Shown here one piece after another: positions 46,075-54,148 of a stretch of DNA of 64,000 bases. Positions within the stretch are counted from its first letter, which is position 1; the number at the start of each line of letters is the position of its first letter. The notes below the pieces were generated by a model. That model had not been told where the DNA came from and did not search any database. It saw only the letters and a program-made list of their open reading frames with translations. The stretch is from an uncultured Clostridia bacterium (lineage in GTDB: Bacteria; Bacillota; Clostridia; Christensenellales; Borkfalkiaceae): contig CALVUR010000001.1 in assembly GCA_944363645.1 (NCBI GenBank), positions 186,001 through 250,000 of the forward strand, read 5' to 3'. Both the position numbers and the translations under genes were made by a program.

Positions 46075-46728
46075 TTAGTCATTTAAAAAGATATCAACAA
46101 TTTCACTTGCTTCATTTACAATGACTTTTGCGCCTAAATTTTGTAAAAATTGATAACCTTTAAAGCCCCATGAAACGCCGATAAAATCTAAATTGGAATT
46201 TTTTGCCGTCATAAAGTCTACGTCAGAGTCGCCGATATAGCAAGCATCAATATTTTTCATATTAAAATAGTCAAGTGCAATATTTACCATATCTGGGGCT
46301 GGTTTTTTGTTTATGCCGTCGCTTCTTCCTAAAGAAAAGTCAAACAAATCGCCAAAATGAAGTTTTGAAAGTTCTTTACAAGCGTAATCATCTTTATTTG
46401 ATACAACGCAAAGTTTTACGCCACCATTTTTAAGGCTTTTTAAGCAGTCAATAATGCCATTATAAACGCAAGTTTTGTCGTTGCAATGTAGTTTATAATG
46501 CTCGGTAAAAATTTGGTAAACTTTTAACTCGTTTTCTTTATCGGTGCCAGCGGGGACTGCCCTTTCAATAAGTTTAGGAATGCCATTACCGACAAAATTT
46601 CTTACTTCGTCAAGGGTGCGAAGAGGATAGTTTAATTGACAAAGTGCGTAGTTTACACTGTTTTTTAAGTCTTCTAACGTATCTAAAATTGTGCCGTCCA
46701 TATCGAAAACTGCTAATTTATATTTCAT
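46075..46728 (-). CDS. HAD-family phosphatase (phosphoglycolate phosphatase-like)
   Basis: 217 residues. HAD motif I is FDMDGTILDT (about 8-17), motif II VVSNKDD (about 115), the lysine lies in INKKPAPDMV and motif IV is CYIGDSDVDFMTAKN (about 165). The helical cap between motif I and II is the Gph/PGMB type. It is a small-molecule phosphatase; the true substrate cannot be read. AGGTGA precedes the ATG. Confidence 0.88.
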   Translation of the reverse strand: MKYKLAVFDMDGTILDTLEDLKNSVNYALCQLNYPLRTLDEVRNFVGNGIPKLIERAVPAGTDKENELKVYQIFTEHYKLHCNDKTCVYNGIIDCLKSLKNGGVKLCVVSNKDDYACKELSKLHFGDLFDFSLGRSDGINKKPAPDMVNIALDYFNMKNIDACYIGDSDVDFMTAKNSNLDFIGVSWGFKGYQFLQNLGAKVIVNEASEIVDIFLND

Positions 46729-46831
46729 AATTCACCTACTGATATTTGTTTATATTATTTTATCATAAACTTTATTTTAGGTAAATTGTTTTTTACAACT
46801 TTTTTTAATTTTTAAACCGATATTTTTTATT

Positions 46832-46872
46832 AAAAAAGTGGCGATAATCGACCTATAGACGGGCTTTTTATA
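46832..46872 (+). repeat. palindromic repeat copy 17
   Basis: AAAAAAGTGGCGATAATCGACCTATAGACGGGCTTTTTAT, second core type, behind the LysM gene. Confidence 0.8.
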
Positions 46873-46892
46873 GTTTTTACACTTATTTTATT

Positions 46893-47192
46893 TTAATTTT
46901 CTTCGCTTAAAATGATTGGCTGATAGGGATAAATATGGTCGCATTTATTGATTTTTTTAAGATATTCTATATCGCTTATACTATCAAGTTCTTCTTTTGT
47001 GAGCATTTTTAGTTCGCTTCGACGCTTAATAACTAAACACATACCCTCACTTATCGCATTATTTAAGTTGTTATCGTAAATAATAAGTGTTGGTGGAACG
47101 CCAACTTTTAAAGCGATATCAAGCAAAGTTTCATTGCCGACAACATAAATAAAAGTTTGCAAATTGTCATTTAAAAATAATAAGTTTGTCAT
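46893..47192 (-). CDS. LysM-like domain protein
   Basis: 99 residues. Residues 13-55 fit a LysM fold: FIYVVGNETLLDIALKVGV, then LIIYDNNLNNAISEGMCLVI. No signal peptide is visible and the C-terminal 45 residues are charged. In spore formers, small LysM proteins often belong to the spore coat (inference). It is divergent from the SpoVB-like flippase gene, and the ATG has only a weak ribosome site. Confidence 0.65.
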   Translation of the reverse strand: MTNLLFLNDNLQTFIYVVGNETLLDIALKVGVPPTLIIYDNNLNNAISEGMCLVIKRRSELKMLTKEELDSISDIEYLKKINKCDHIYPYQPIILSEEN

Positions 47193-47258
47193 ACTTTGAA
47201 TATATTTAAGACAAGCACAAATTATGATTTATTTTGAGGTGATATTATTAAAAAGGTA

Positions 47259-48731
47259 GTGAAAACCGCTTTAGTTGTAACCATTTTTTCTTGCGTTGAG
47301 CGGTTTATTGGGTTTTTATATAGAATTTTTTTGGCACGCAGTTTAGATGCTGAACTTATCGGTATTTATCAAGTTACCCTTTCGGTTATTGGGGTGCTTG
47401 TAACCTTATCGGCAAGCGGAATACCCATAACAGTATCAAGGCTTATGATAAAAGAGCGTGAAAGCGGAAACATCCGTGGCGAAAATGACGTTGTGTCCGC
47501 CGGCATTTTATCGAGCCTTATTTTATCCTTACCCATAACCTTAATTTTATATTTTTTTAAAAATCAATTTTCCTTTATCTTTGCGGACGCGCGCTGTTAT
47601 GACCTATTTTTAATAATACTGCCGGGCGTGGTAATTACTTCTGTATACGCAGTAATACGTGGTTATTTTTGGGGCAACCAAAACTTTTTTACCTATAGTT
47701 TGATTGAACTTTTAGAAGAAGTTGTAATGTGTTTAAGTGGCGTAATTATAATTACCCTTTCAAAAAATGCTTGGCAAAAGACTTTGGGGGCGGGGCAAAG
47801 CGTACTTATATCATACATATTTTCATTTATTTTATCCACAGCAACCTTTATACTTAAAAGTGGGAAAATCACCAACCCATTATTAAAACTAAAACCGCTT
47901 ATGAAAAGTTCGTCGCCCATAACGCTTATGCGAACGCTTACATCTTTTTTAGGTTCCATTGTGGCGATAATTTTGCCAAACAAACTTGTGGCGTCTGGGC
48001 TTAGTCAAAACCTATCGATGAAGTTATTTGGTGAATTATCTGGGATGGCGATGCCTTTACTTTTTATACCGTCAACGGTGATTGGCTCTATTGCTCTTGT
48101 AATTGTGCCTAAACTTTCGCAAAGTTATTACCGAAAAGATAGCAAAAATTTGAACTTTGCAATTTTAAAATCTGTAGATTATTCGCTTATAATAAGTTGT
48201 TTGATCGTTCCTATTTTTATCGCTTGCGGTAACGAGATTGGGCAAATTATTTACAAAAACCAAAACGCCGGGCATTATTTATCGGTTTCGGCGTTTATAA
48301 TGGTGCCTATGAGTCTAACACTTATATCAAACTCTATATTAAATTCTTTAAACCGAGAAAAATTTACCCTTATAAATTTTATTTTGGGGGCGGTTTGTAT
48401 GATTTTTTCCGTAATGTTTTTGACAAAATTTGTAGGCGTATATTCGCTTATTATTGGATACTTGATAAGTTATGTTTTGACAAGTTTGCTTAACTTTATA
48501 ATGCTATCAAAAATCACCCATCATGGGAAAATTTACCTTAAAAAGACGTCAATTTATACTTTAATAGTTGCTGTTACCACCCTTTTAGGCTTTTTTATGC
48601 ACGGCATACTTTTTGGAAGGGTATCAAATTTTGTAATGGTTTTGATTTTAGGCGTTTTGCTTTTAGCCTTTTCATGCGTGTTTATTTTTGTGTGCGGAAT
48701 TTTTGATTTTAAAAAGATTTTTACAAACTAA
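47259..48731 (+). CDS. SpoVB/MurJ-like polysaccharide flippase
   Basis: 490 residues with about 14 membrane helices, no soluble domain. The N-terminus (TALVVTIFSCVERFIGFLYRIFLARSLDAELIGIYQVTL) is typical of the stage V sporulation B group of MOP exporters, which flip lipid-linked precursors for spore cortex. GTG 47259 has poor spacing to any ribosome site. AGGTGAT at 47237-47243 points instead to ATT at 47247, giving KKVVKTALVV. No long gap or frameshift is seen. Confidence 0.85.
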   Translation: MKTALVVTIFSCVERFIGFLYRIFLARSLDAELIGIYQVTLSVIGVLVTLSASGIPITVSRLMIKERESGNIRGENDVVSAGILSSLILSLPITLILYFFKNQFSFIFADARCYDLFLIILPGVVITSVYAVIRGYFWGNQNFFTYSLIELLEEVVMCLSGVIIITLSKNAWQKTLGAGQSVLISYIFSFILSTATFILKSGKITNPLLKLKPLMKSSSPITLMRTLTSFLGSIVAIILPNKLVASGLSQNLSMKLFGELSGMAMPLLFIPSTVIGSIALVIVPKLSQSYYRKDSKNLNFAILKSVDYSLIISCLIVPIFIACGNEIGQIIYKNQNAGHYLSVSAFIMVPMSLTLISNSILNSLNREKFTLINFILGAVCMIFSVMFLTKFVGVYSLIIGYLISYVLTSLLNFIMLSKITHHGKIYLKKTSIYTLIVAVTTLLGFFMHGILFGRVSNFVMVLILGVLLLAFSCVFIFVCGIFDFKKIFTN

Positions 48732-48764
48732 ATAATAACGTCAAAATTTTATCATTAAATACAT

Positions 48765-48792
48765 TGACATGTTAATTTTTTGGGCGTATAAT
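48765..48792 (+). promoter_or_regulatory. sigma-A promoter of folT
   Basis: TTGACA (48765-48770), 16 bases, TATAAT (48787-48792), both perfect; start expected near 48800, at the 5' edge of the riboswitch. Confidence 0.8.
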
Positions 48793-48800
48793 TTAATCAT

Positions 48801-48895
48801 AGCAGAGTAGGAAGTTGCGCGTTAAGTGTTGCAAAACGGGATGTTGTTTGCAAACGAAAAGGTTTGACCTTGCGGTGCACTTCCGCGTCCGCCGC
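48801..48895 (+). promoter_or_regulatory. THF (tetrahydrofolate) riboswitch
   Basis: The conserved segments occur in order: GAGTAG, GCGCGTTAAGTG, GGGATGTTG, a CGAA-type junction, TTGCGGTGCACTTCCGCGTCCGC. They match the folT-associated THF aptamer as I recall it from Clostridia. The aptamer begins at the predicted transcription start and sits upstream of a folate transporter gene, as the class predicts. Binding of reduced folate should lower folT expression. Confidence 0.88.
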
Positions 48896-48942
48896 AATAT
48901 AGGTTAACACCCATATTTACACCATTAAGTTGGTGGCGACAG

Positions 48943-48978
48943 ACCTCTTGTAAAATTTTTAACAAAGAGGTTTTTTTA
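48943..48978 (+). terminator. folT attenuator terminator overlapping the ribosome site
   Basis: ACCTCTT (48943-48949) pairs with AAGAGGT (48965-48971), followed by TTTTTT and the ATG at 48979. The right arm contains the AAGAGG ribosome site, so the same hairpin could both terminate and hide it. Confidence 0.7.
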
Positions 48979-49608
48979 ATGAATTTTTTAACTTCACCCT
49001 TTTTAAGGCAACTTTCAATCAGCAAAAAAATTGCTACTTGCGCACTTTTTATTGCGCTTTCAACCGTAACAAACATGTTTTTGGAAATCAAAATTTTTGA
49101 CGTACAATACAGTTTGACAATCTTTTTTTCAACAATAACCGGCATATTTTTAGGTCCGTGTCTTGGCTTTTTGGCATGCTTTATTGGTGATTTGATTGGC
49201 TTTTTTGTAAATTCTTGGGGGCAGTTATACATGTTTTGGATAGGCATTTCTACCGGCATGTTTGCCTTTTTAGGCGGTTTGATTTTTAACTTTAAAACGC
49301 AAAAAACTTATCTAATTTTTATTAAAGTTTTAATATTTTCACTTTTATCATTTTTGATTTGCACCGTCCTTATAAACTCTACAGGCTTTTATATTTACAA
49401 TAGAGTTATGGGCTTTAGCGATGCTTTTTTAAGTTATGTTGAATCTAAAACAGGTTCAAGAGAAAGTAGTTACTTTTTATATTTAGGCTATCGTCTAATA
49501 TTTAAGTTACAAATTTTAAATAGTTTAGTAAATTATGTACTTTTGTTTGCATTTGTACCAATTTTGTCAAAAATGCTTGAAAAATACAAATTTTTAACAT
49601 CAAATTAA
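48979..49608 (+). CDS. folT: folate ECF transporter substrate-binding subunit FolT
   Basis: 209 residues with six membrane helices. Features are a positively charged start (RQLSISKKIATCALFIALSTVTNMF), GPCLGFLACFIGDLIGFFVNSWG and a later long loop with RESSYFLYLGYRL. The length and fold fit ECF S-components that bind folate and dock with a shared EcfAA'T module encoded elsewhere. The THF riboswitch upstream supports folate as substrate. Confidence 0.88.
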   Translation: MNFLTSPFLRQLSISKKIATCALFIALSTVTNMFLEIKIFDVQYSLTIFFSTITGIFLGPCLGFLACFIGDLIGFFVNSWGQLYMFWIGISTGMFAFLGGLIFNFKTQKTYLIFIKVLIFSLLSFLICTVLINSTGFYIYNRVMGFSDAFLSYVESKTGSRESSYFLYLGYRLIFKLQILNSLVNYVLLFAFVPILSKMLEKYKFLTSN

Positions 49609-49612
49609 CAAA

Positions 49613-49671
49613 ATCCCTGCCTATAGGTCGGTTATCGCCACTTTTTGACCTTTTTAGGCAGGGATATTTTT
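49613..49671. terminator. bidirectional terminator of folT built around a repeat copy
   Basis: ATCCCTGCCTA (49613-49623) pairs with TAGGCAGGGAT (49655-49665); a repeat copy lies inside the loop side. Confidence 0.65.
49614..49648 (-). repeat. palindromic repeat copy 18
   Basis: CCTATAGGTCGGTTATCGCCACTTTTT, intermediate core type, between folT and yhbY (convergent). Confidence 0.8.
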
Positions 49672-49829
49672 ATACTTTTTAATTTAAAAAAACCGTATAC
49701 ATTATGCCACTTCAATAAAAATTTAAGGTAAAATTTAGCCAAAAACTAACAAAAATCACCTTTTAATTTGTCTTTTAGATTTTAACTTTAATTTTGGCAA
49801 AATTTACTAAAAATCGCCATTAAAACAAA

Positions 49830-49866
49830 TAAAAAGTCCGCCTATAAGCCCGTTATCGATATATTT
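49830..49866 (-). repeat. palindromic repeat copy 19
   Basis: AAAAAGTCCGCCTATAAGCCCGTTATCG; right arm replaced by AT-rich sequence. Confidence 0.8.
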
Positions 49867-49886
49867 TGGACTTTTGGCGGATTTTT
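49831..49886 (-). terminator. yhbY terminator using the repeat as one arm
   Basis: AAAAGTCC and GGACTTTT, or CCGCC and GGCGG, pair across the spacer behind yhbY, so the repeat arm is used in a larger hairpin. Confidence 0.5.
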
Positions 49887-49892
49887 TAATGA

Positions 49893-50192
49893 TTAAAATT
49901 CGATATGTGTAACGCCCGGTTTTGTACTTTTTCTATATAACACAATTTTACGACCGATGACGCAAACAACGGTGGAGTCTGTCTTTAAACTTAATTCTTC
50001 AGCGAAAGCGTTTGCAGTGTCTTCTGCGTTATCTAAAACGGATAACTTAATTAGTTCACGCTTACTAAGTGCTTTATCAACGGTATCGATAAGTTGGTCG
50101 TTTATACCGCCCTTACCGATTTGAGTGATGGGCTGAATTTGTTGAGCAAGACTTCTTAAATTGCTTCTTTGTTTTGAAGTGAAATTTTCCAT
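49893..50192 (-). CDS. yhbY: YhbY-family RNA-binding protein
   Basis: 99 residues, CRM domain: LTSKQRSNLRSLAQQIQPITQIGKGGIND with the GKGG loop (about 28), KRELIKLSVLDNA, and VVCVIGRKIVLYRKS. It associates with the 50S precursor in ribosome assembly in E. coli. It is downstream of obgE in the same direction, a conserved Firmicutes pairing. Confidence 0.9.
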   Translation of the reverse strand: MENFTSKQRSNLRSLAQQIQPITQIGKGGINDQLIDTVDKALSKRELIKLSVLDNAEDTANAFAEELSLKTDSTVVCVIGRKIVLYRKSTKPGVTHIEF

Positions 50193-50231
50193 AATATTTT
50201 CCTTAATAGATATAAATTAGTAAATTTAAAA

Positions 50232-51497
50232 TTAGTCTAAATAATCGAATTCGACTTCGCCGATAACAACGGTGTCGCCATCTTTAACGCCTGCTGATTT
50301 AAGCGCTTTAAACACGCCCTTATCACGAAGGGTTTTTTGCATGTATGACAAAGAGTCCATATCGTTTAAAACAACGTTTCTTGACAACAAATCAACAAGT
50401 GGACCGATAACGACAAATGCGCCGTCTTCATCACGTTCAATTTCAAAAGTATTTTCATCCTTTCTTTCGTAAACGAACTCTTCATGCTCAATAGGTTTAA
50501 TGGGTGGCAAGGTTTTAAGTGTTTCGTAAACCTCGTTAAAAAGTTCAACTAAGCCTTCGGCGTTGATTGCAGAGATTTTGAAAATCTTATATTTTTTGCC
50601 AAACTTTTTGACAAACTTTTTATAATTTTCTTCCGCACCGAACATGTCCATTTTGTTAAGGGCAACAATTTGCGGAAGGTTTGCAACTTCTTCATTGTAC
50701 TTTAAAAGTTCATTGTTTAAAGTTACAAAATCTTCAATAGGGACCCTTCCCTCGCTACCAGAGATATCGACTAAGTGTACAAGCATACGTGTACGTTCGA
50801 TATGGCGTAAGAATTCATAGCCTAAACCTGCGCCCTCGCTTGCGCCTTCAATTAGCCCTGGGATATCGGCAACAACGAAGTTGTCGTCATAGTGGGTAAC
50901 AACACCGAGATTTGGTGAAAGCGTTGTAAAGTGGTATGCGGCGATTTTGGGTTTTGCGCCTGAAATTTTTGATAGCAATGTGGACTTGCCTACACTTGGA
51001 AAGCCGAGAAGTCCAACATCGGCGATAGTTTTAAGTTCTAAAATAAGTCTTACAGGTTCGGTTGTAACGCCCTTTTGTGAAAAGTGTGGTGCGTGGCGAG
51101 TGGATGTACAGAATTTGCAGTTGCCTTTACCACCCTTACCGCCTGTAAGCACAAGTTTTTTCTCACCGTCATAAAAGATATCGCAAACGATTTTGCCGGT
51201 TGACTTATCCCTTATGACTGTGCCGAGCGGAACGGCGATTTCGATATCGTCGCCCTTTTTGCCGTAACATTTTTTAGGACCGCCTTTTGTGCCGTTGCCT
51301 GCAAAATATTTTTTTTGATACATAAAGTCAATAAGGCTTGACTTTCTTTTATCGCCCACAAAATAGACGTCGCCACCGTCGCCACCGTCGCCACCGTCTG
51401 GACCGCCGTTTGTAACGCCCTTGTAGTGAATAAACGATGTTGCACCGTCCCCGCCGTTGCCGGCTTTTATAATAATATTCTCTTTATCAACAAACAT
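50232..51497 (-). CDS. obgE: GTPase ObgE/CgtA
   Basis: 421 residues. The glycine-rich Obg fold (about 1-158) begins MFVDKENIIIKAGNGGDG. The GTPase domain has GFPSVGKSTLLS (G1), DIPGLIEGASEGAGLG (G3) and NKMD (G4). A C-terminal OCT domain of about 80 residues (EFDYL end) is the Firmicutes form. It acts in 50S maturation and stress control. The frame is uninterrupted and GGAAGT precedes the ATG. Confidence 0.95.
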   Translation of the reverse strand: MFVDKENIIIKAGNGGDGATSFIHYKGVTNGGPDGGDGGDGGDVYFVGDKRKSSLIDFMYQKKYFAGNGTKGGPKKCYGKKGDDIEIAVPLGTVIRDKSTGKIVCDIFYDGEKKLVLTGGKGGKGNCKFCTSTRHAPHFSQKGVTTEPVRLILELKTIADVGLLGFPSVGKSTLLSKISGAKPKIAAYHFTTLSPNLGVVTHYDDNFVVADIPGLIEGASEGAGLGYEFLRHIERTRMLVHLVDISGSEGRVPIEDFVTLNNELLKYNEEVANLPQIVALNKMDMFGAEENYKKFVKKFGKKYKIFKISAINAEGLVELFNEVYETLKTLPPIKPIEHEEFVYERKDENTFEIERDEDGAFVVIGPLVDLLSRNVVLNDMDSLSYMQKTLRDKGVFKALKSAGVKDGDTVVIGEVEFDYLD

Positions 51498-51555
51498 AAT
51501 TTTACTTCCGTTAATTTATTTTTAGTGTGAAAAATTTATATTTCAATTTTTAAAA

Positions 51556-52197
51556 TTAGTTATTTTCAAAATTTTCTTTGTAATATTTACAAAGTGTGTT
51601 TAATTGGCAAGTTTGGCATTTTGGGTTTCTTGCGGAGCAAACTTGTCTGCCGTGATTGATCAAAAAATGGTGGGCATGACGCCATAAATCTTTGTCTATA
51701 AGCCTGTTAAGTTGCATTTCTGTATTGAAAACATCTTTTGCATCTGCAAGCCCTAATCTGTGTGAAACACGGAAAACGTGGGTATCGACAGCGATTGCTT
51801 GACCATTAAATGCGACCGAGTAAACAACATTTGCAGTCTTTCTGCCAACGCCGGCAAGTTTTTGTAAGTCTTCAACATTATCAGGGACTTGTCCGTTAAA
51901 CTTGTCCAAAATGTCTTGCGAAGCCTTTAAAATGTGGCTTGCTTTTGCGTGGTAAAAACCGCAACTGTGGATATAATCTTCTAAACCTTCTTGGGAAAGG
52001 GTTACCATTTTTTGGGGCGTGTTGTACTGTTTAAAAAGTTCTTTAGTAACGATATTTACACGCTTATCGGTGCATTGTGCGGACAAAATAACTGCAACCA
52101 ACAATTCGTAAGGTGAATTGAATTCGAGCGCAGTTTCCGCATCTGGGTACATATTTTTTAATTTGTCAATGATTTTATCGCAAGTTTTCTTGTCCAT
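51556..52197 (-). CDS. nth: endonuclease III
   Basis: 213 residues from ATG 52197 (AAAGGT before it; a frame from 52224 overlaps a TATAAT). Helix-hairpin-helix with LQKLAGVGRKTANVVYSVAF (Lys, about 120) and catalytic Asp in VDTHVFRVSHRL. The C-terminal [4Fe-4S] cluster is C-x6-C-x2-C-x5-C in VCSARNPKCQTCQLNTLCK. It removes oxidised pyrimidines and nicks the abasic site. Confidence 0.95.
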   Translation of the reverse strand: MDKKTCDKIIDKLKNMYPDAETALEFNSPYELLVAVILSAQCTDKRVNIVTKELFKQYNTPQKMVTLSQEGLEDYIHSCGFYHAKASHILKASQDILDKFNGQVPDNVEDLQKLAGVGRKTANVVYSVAFNGQAIAVDTHVFRVSHRLGLADAKDVFNTEMQLNRLIDKDLWRHAHHFLINHGRQVCSARNPKCQTCQLNTLCKYYKENFENN

Positions 52198-52345
52198 AAA
52201 TTTACCTTTAAAATATTTTAACATAAATTATAAGTTTTTACAATTAAATTTATATATATATTTAATTAGGCAAATTTATGGGCTTATTTTTTTGTTTGTG
52301 CAACTTGCATATATTATATGTACAAATTTAAATAAGTCGCATTTA

Positions 52346-52606
52346 TTATAGCACACGATACGTTGACGTGCGACCATCTTTTTTTGTAACTTTGTACATT
52401 TGATAAAAGGTGTCAAGCCCGTTTTGGTTTATAAGTTTTACCGCAAGATTAAAGTATCCTTGATCAAATTTGGCGGAAAGTCCGCAACCGATTTTGGCGT
52501 CTTTTGGGGTGGCGACAGTTTCAACAAATGCACCATTGCTTTTAAGTAACCTTATAAAAATAAAAAGTTGTGTTTTTGATTTGAAAACTGCAATCAATTT
52601 TGTCAT
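52346..52606 (-). CDS. DUF3343 protein
   Basis: 86 residues, with AVFKSKTQLFIFIRLLKSNG at the start and a central IGCGLSAKF containing one cysteine. The family is small, often next to cysteine desulfurases and proposed to carry sulfur or selenium. Here it is divergent from a cysteine desulfurase gene with 55 bases between, which supports that link (inference). Confidence 0.75.
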   Translation of the reverse strand: MTKLIAVFKSKTQLFIFIRLLKSNGAFVETVATPKDAKIGCGLSAKFDQGYFNLAVKLINQNGLDTFYQMYKVTKKDGRTSTYRVL

Positions 52607-52661
52607 TTTAATTCCTTTTTCTTTTTGTAATTTTTGAACTTTTAATCTAATATAATTTAGT

Positions 52662-53786
52662 ATGATTTATTTTGATAATTCGGCAACAAGTGGCATAAAA
52701 CCACAAACGGTAATAACAAACCTTATAAACATTATAAAAAGCCCGTCTTTTAACGTTGGGCGTGGTAATTTTAAAGAGCAGATTTTAGCGGAAGAAAACA
52801 TATTTTTGTGCCGTGAACTTTTGTCAAAACACGTAAATAACGGGCTTATAGGCAAACTTTTGTTTACTTCTGGCTGTACGGAAAGTTTGAATTTTTTGAT
52901 TTTAGGTACGCCAATTTTAGGCACAAATATTGTAACAAGTGTTACAGAACATAACTCTGTTTTAAGACCGTTATATAACCTTAAAAAGCGGTATAATATT
53001 GAGTTAAGATTTGCGCAAATTAGCGACTTAAAAGTTAGTAAAAATAATGTTTTAAATTTAGTTGACGAAAAGACATGTTTTGTAATTTTAAATGCCGTAT
53101 CAAATGTAACCGGTGTAAAAAATGAGTTTGAAGATATTGGCAGAAGTTTAGGAAACATACCATTTTTTGTTGACGGTGCGCAAGCGGGTGGGCATTTAAA
53201 CATTGACATGACAAAAAGCAACATCAGCGGTTTAGCCTTTTCTGGGCATAAGGGCTTTTTTAGTTTGCCGGGCGTTGGTGTTTTAGCACTTAAAAAAGAT
53301 TTTGAACTTAACGCAACTTTTTTTGGCGGAACGGGTACTGAAAGTTTTAATGAGTTTATAACCGCTTACCCTGAAAAGTTTGAAGTGGGTACGCAAAATT
53401 ACCCATCGATAATGAGTTTATATCACGGTGCAAAATGGGCAATTTCTAATTTAAACGAACATAATATTTACATAAAAAGCCTTGTTAATCGGCTTATAGG
53501 CGGACTTTTGACAATTAGTACTGTAAAAGTTTTTAGCCGTGAGAACATTTTTGGCATAGTATCATTTAGCGCTAACAATGTTGACAGTCAACGCTTGCAA
53601 TGGGTTTTGGGCAATAAATTTAACATTGTAACACGTGGCGGATACCACTGCGCACCACTTATGCACAAAGCCTTAAATACGCAAGAAAATGGGCTTTTAA
53701 GGGTGAGTTTATCGCCCTTTAACACGCAATCGGAAGTCGATTATTTTTTGGATATCTTACCCGATGCCATTAAACTTTCAAAATGA
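52662..53786 (+). CDS. cysteine desulfurase-like aminotransferase class V
   Basis: 374 residues. PLP fold with MIYFDNSAT start, SVTEHNSVLRPL, VDGAQAGGHLNIDM and the PLP lysine in FSGHKGFFSLPGVG (about 190). The loop RGGYHCAPLMH (about 328) holds the sulfur-accepting cysteine. It releases sulfur (or selenium) from cysteine. Two segments are encoded by repeat copies: NNGLIGKLL (59-67) and NRLIGGLL (276-283). TATAAT ends 5 bases before the ATG with no ribosome site, so translation may be leaderless. Confidence 0.88.
   Translation: MIYFDNSATSGIKPQTVITNLINIIKSPSFNVGRGNFKEQILAEENIFLCRELLSKHVNNGLIGKLLFTSGCTESLNFLILGTPILGTNIVTSVTEHNSVLRPLYNLKKRYNIELRFAQISDLKVSKNNVLNLVDEKTCFVILNAVSNVTGVKNEFEDIGRSLGNIPFFVDGAQAGGHLNIDMTKSNISGLAFSGHKGFFSLPGVGVLALKKDFELNATFFGGTGTESFNEFITAYPEKFEVGTQNYPSIMSLYHGAKWAISNLNEHNIYIKSLVNRLIGGLLTISTVKVFSRENIFGIVSFSANNVDSQRLQWVLGNKFNIVTRGGYHCAPLMHKALNTQENGLLRVSLSPFNTQSEVDYFLDILPDAIKLSK
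52827..52861 (+). repeat. palindromic repeat copy 20, in cysteine desulfurase CDS
   Basis: ACACGTAAATAACGGGC then TTATAGGCAAACTTTT; shares 16 bases with intergenic copies; read as NNGLIGKLL. Confidence 0.8.
53474..53510 (+). repeat. palindromic repeat copy 21, in cysteine desulfurase CDS
   Basis: AAAAAGCCTTGTTAATCGG then CTTATAGGCGGACTTTTG; shares GGCTTATAGGCGGACTTTT with the copy at 61.97 kb; read as NRLIGGLL. Confidence 0.8.
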
Positions 53787-54083
53787 TTAAAGTTTTTTAA
53801 GGCTATCGATAATTTGGGTAAGTTGTTCTTTTTGGCTACCGTTTAGCATTGGGTAAAGCATGTTATAAAAATTATCTAAATCGGCGTTTGAAAGTTTGCC
53901 TTCACGCCGATTTTTTTGCGCTACTTTTATAATTTCGTCGATAATTTGTTGTTGGGACTTGCCTTCGTAATCTTTTACAAAGTTTTTTAAAAGCCGTTCG
54001 GTGTTTTTATCTAAACGCTCTTTATCAAAATTTTCACTTTTAAAATTACTTTTTTCCTTTTTGTTATACTGACTAAATTTCAA
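53787..54083 (-). CDS. uncharacterised basic/acidic protein
   Basis: About 98 residues from TTG 54083, supported by GGGGGA 6 bases before it; a GTG at 54098 has no site. It is hydrophilic, lysine- and glutamate-rich, with two helical stretches (RLLKNFVKDYEGKSQQQI and SNADLDNFYNMLYPML). No family is recognised. It ends against the desulfurase stop with no spacer. Confidence 0.5.
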   Translation of the reverse strand: MKFSQYNKKEKSNFKSENFDKERLDKNTERLLKNFVKDYEGKSQQQIIDEIIKVAQKNRREGKLSNADLDNFYNMLYPMLNGSQKEQLTQIIDSLKKL

Positions 54084-54148
54084 ATTTTTATCCCCCACAA
54101 ATATTTTATGTGTGATAAAACATATAATGTTAATAAGAAGATTTTATT

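Noticed and set aside
48822..49259. 145-codon leftward frame over folT
   Set aside because: Antisense shadow of the THF riboswitch and folT.
51690..51720. extra repeat copy inside nth (CTATAAGCCTGTTAA)
   Set aside because: Only the core is similar, no arms, and the protein segment can be native.
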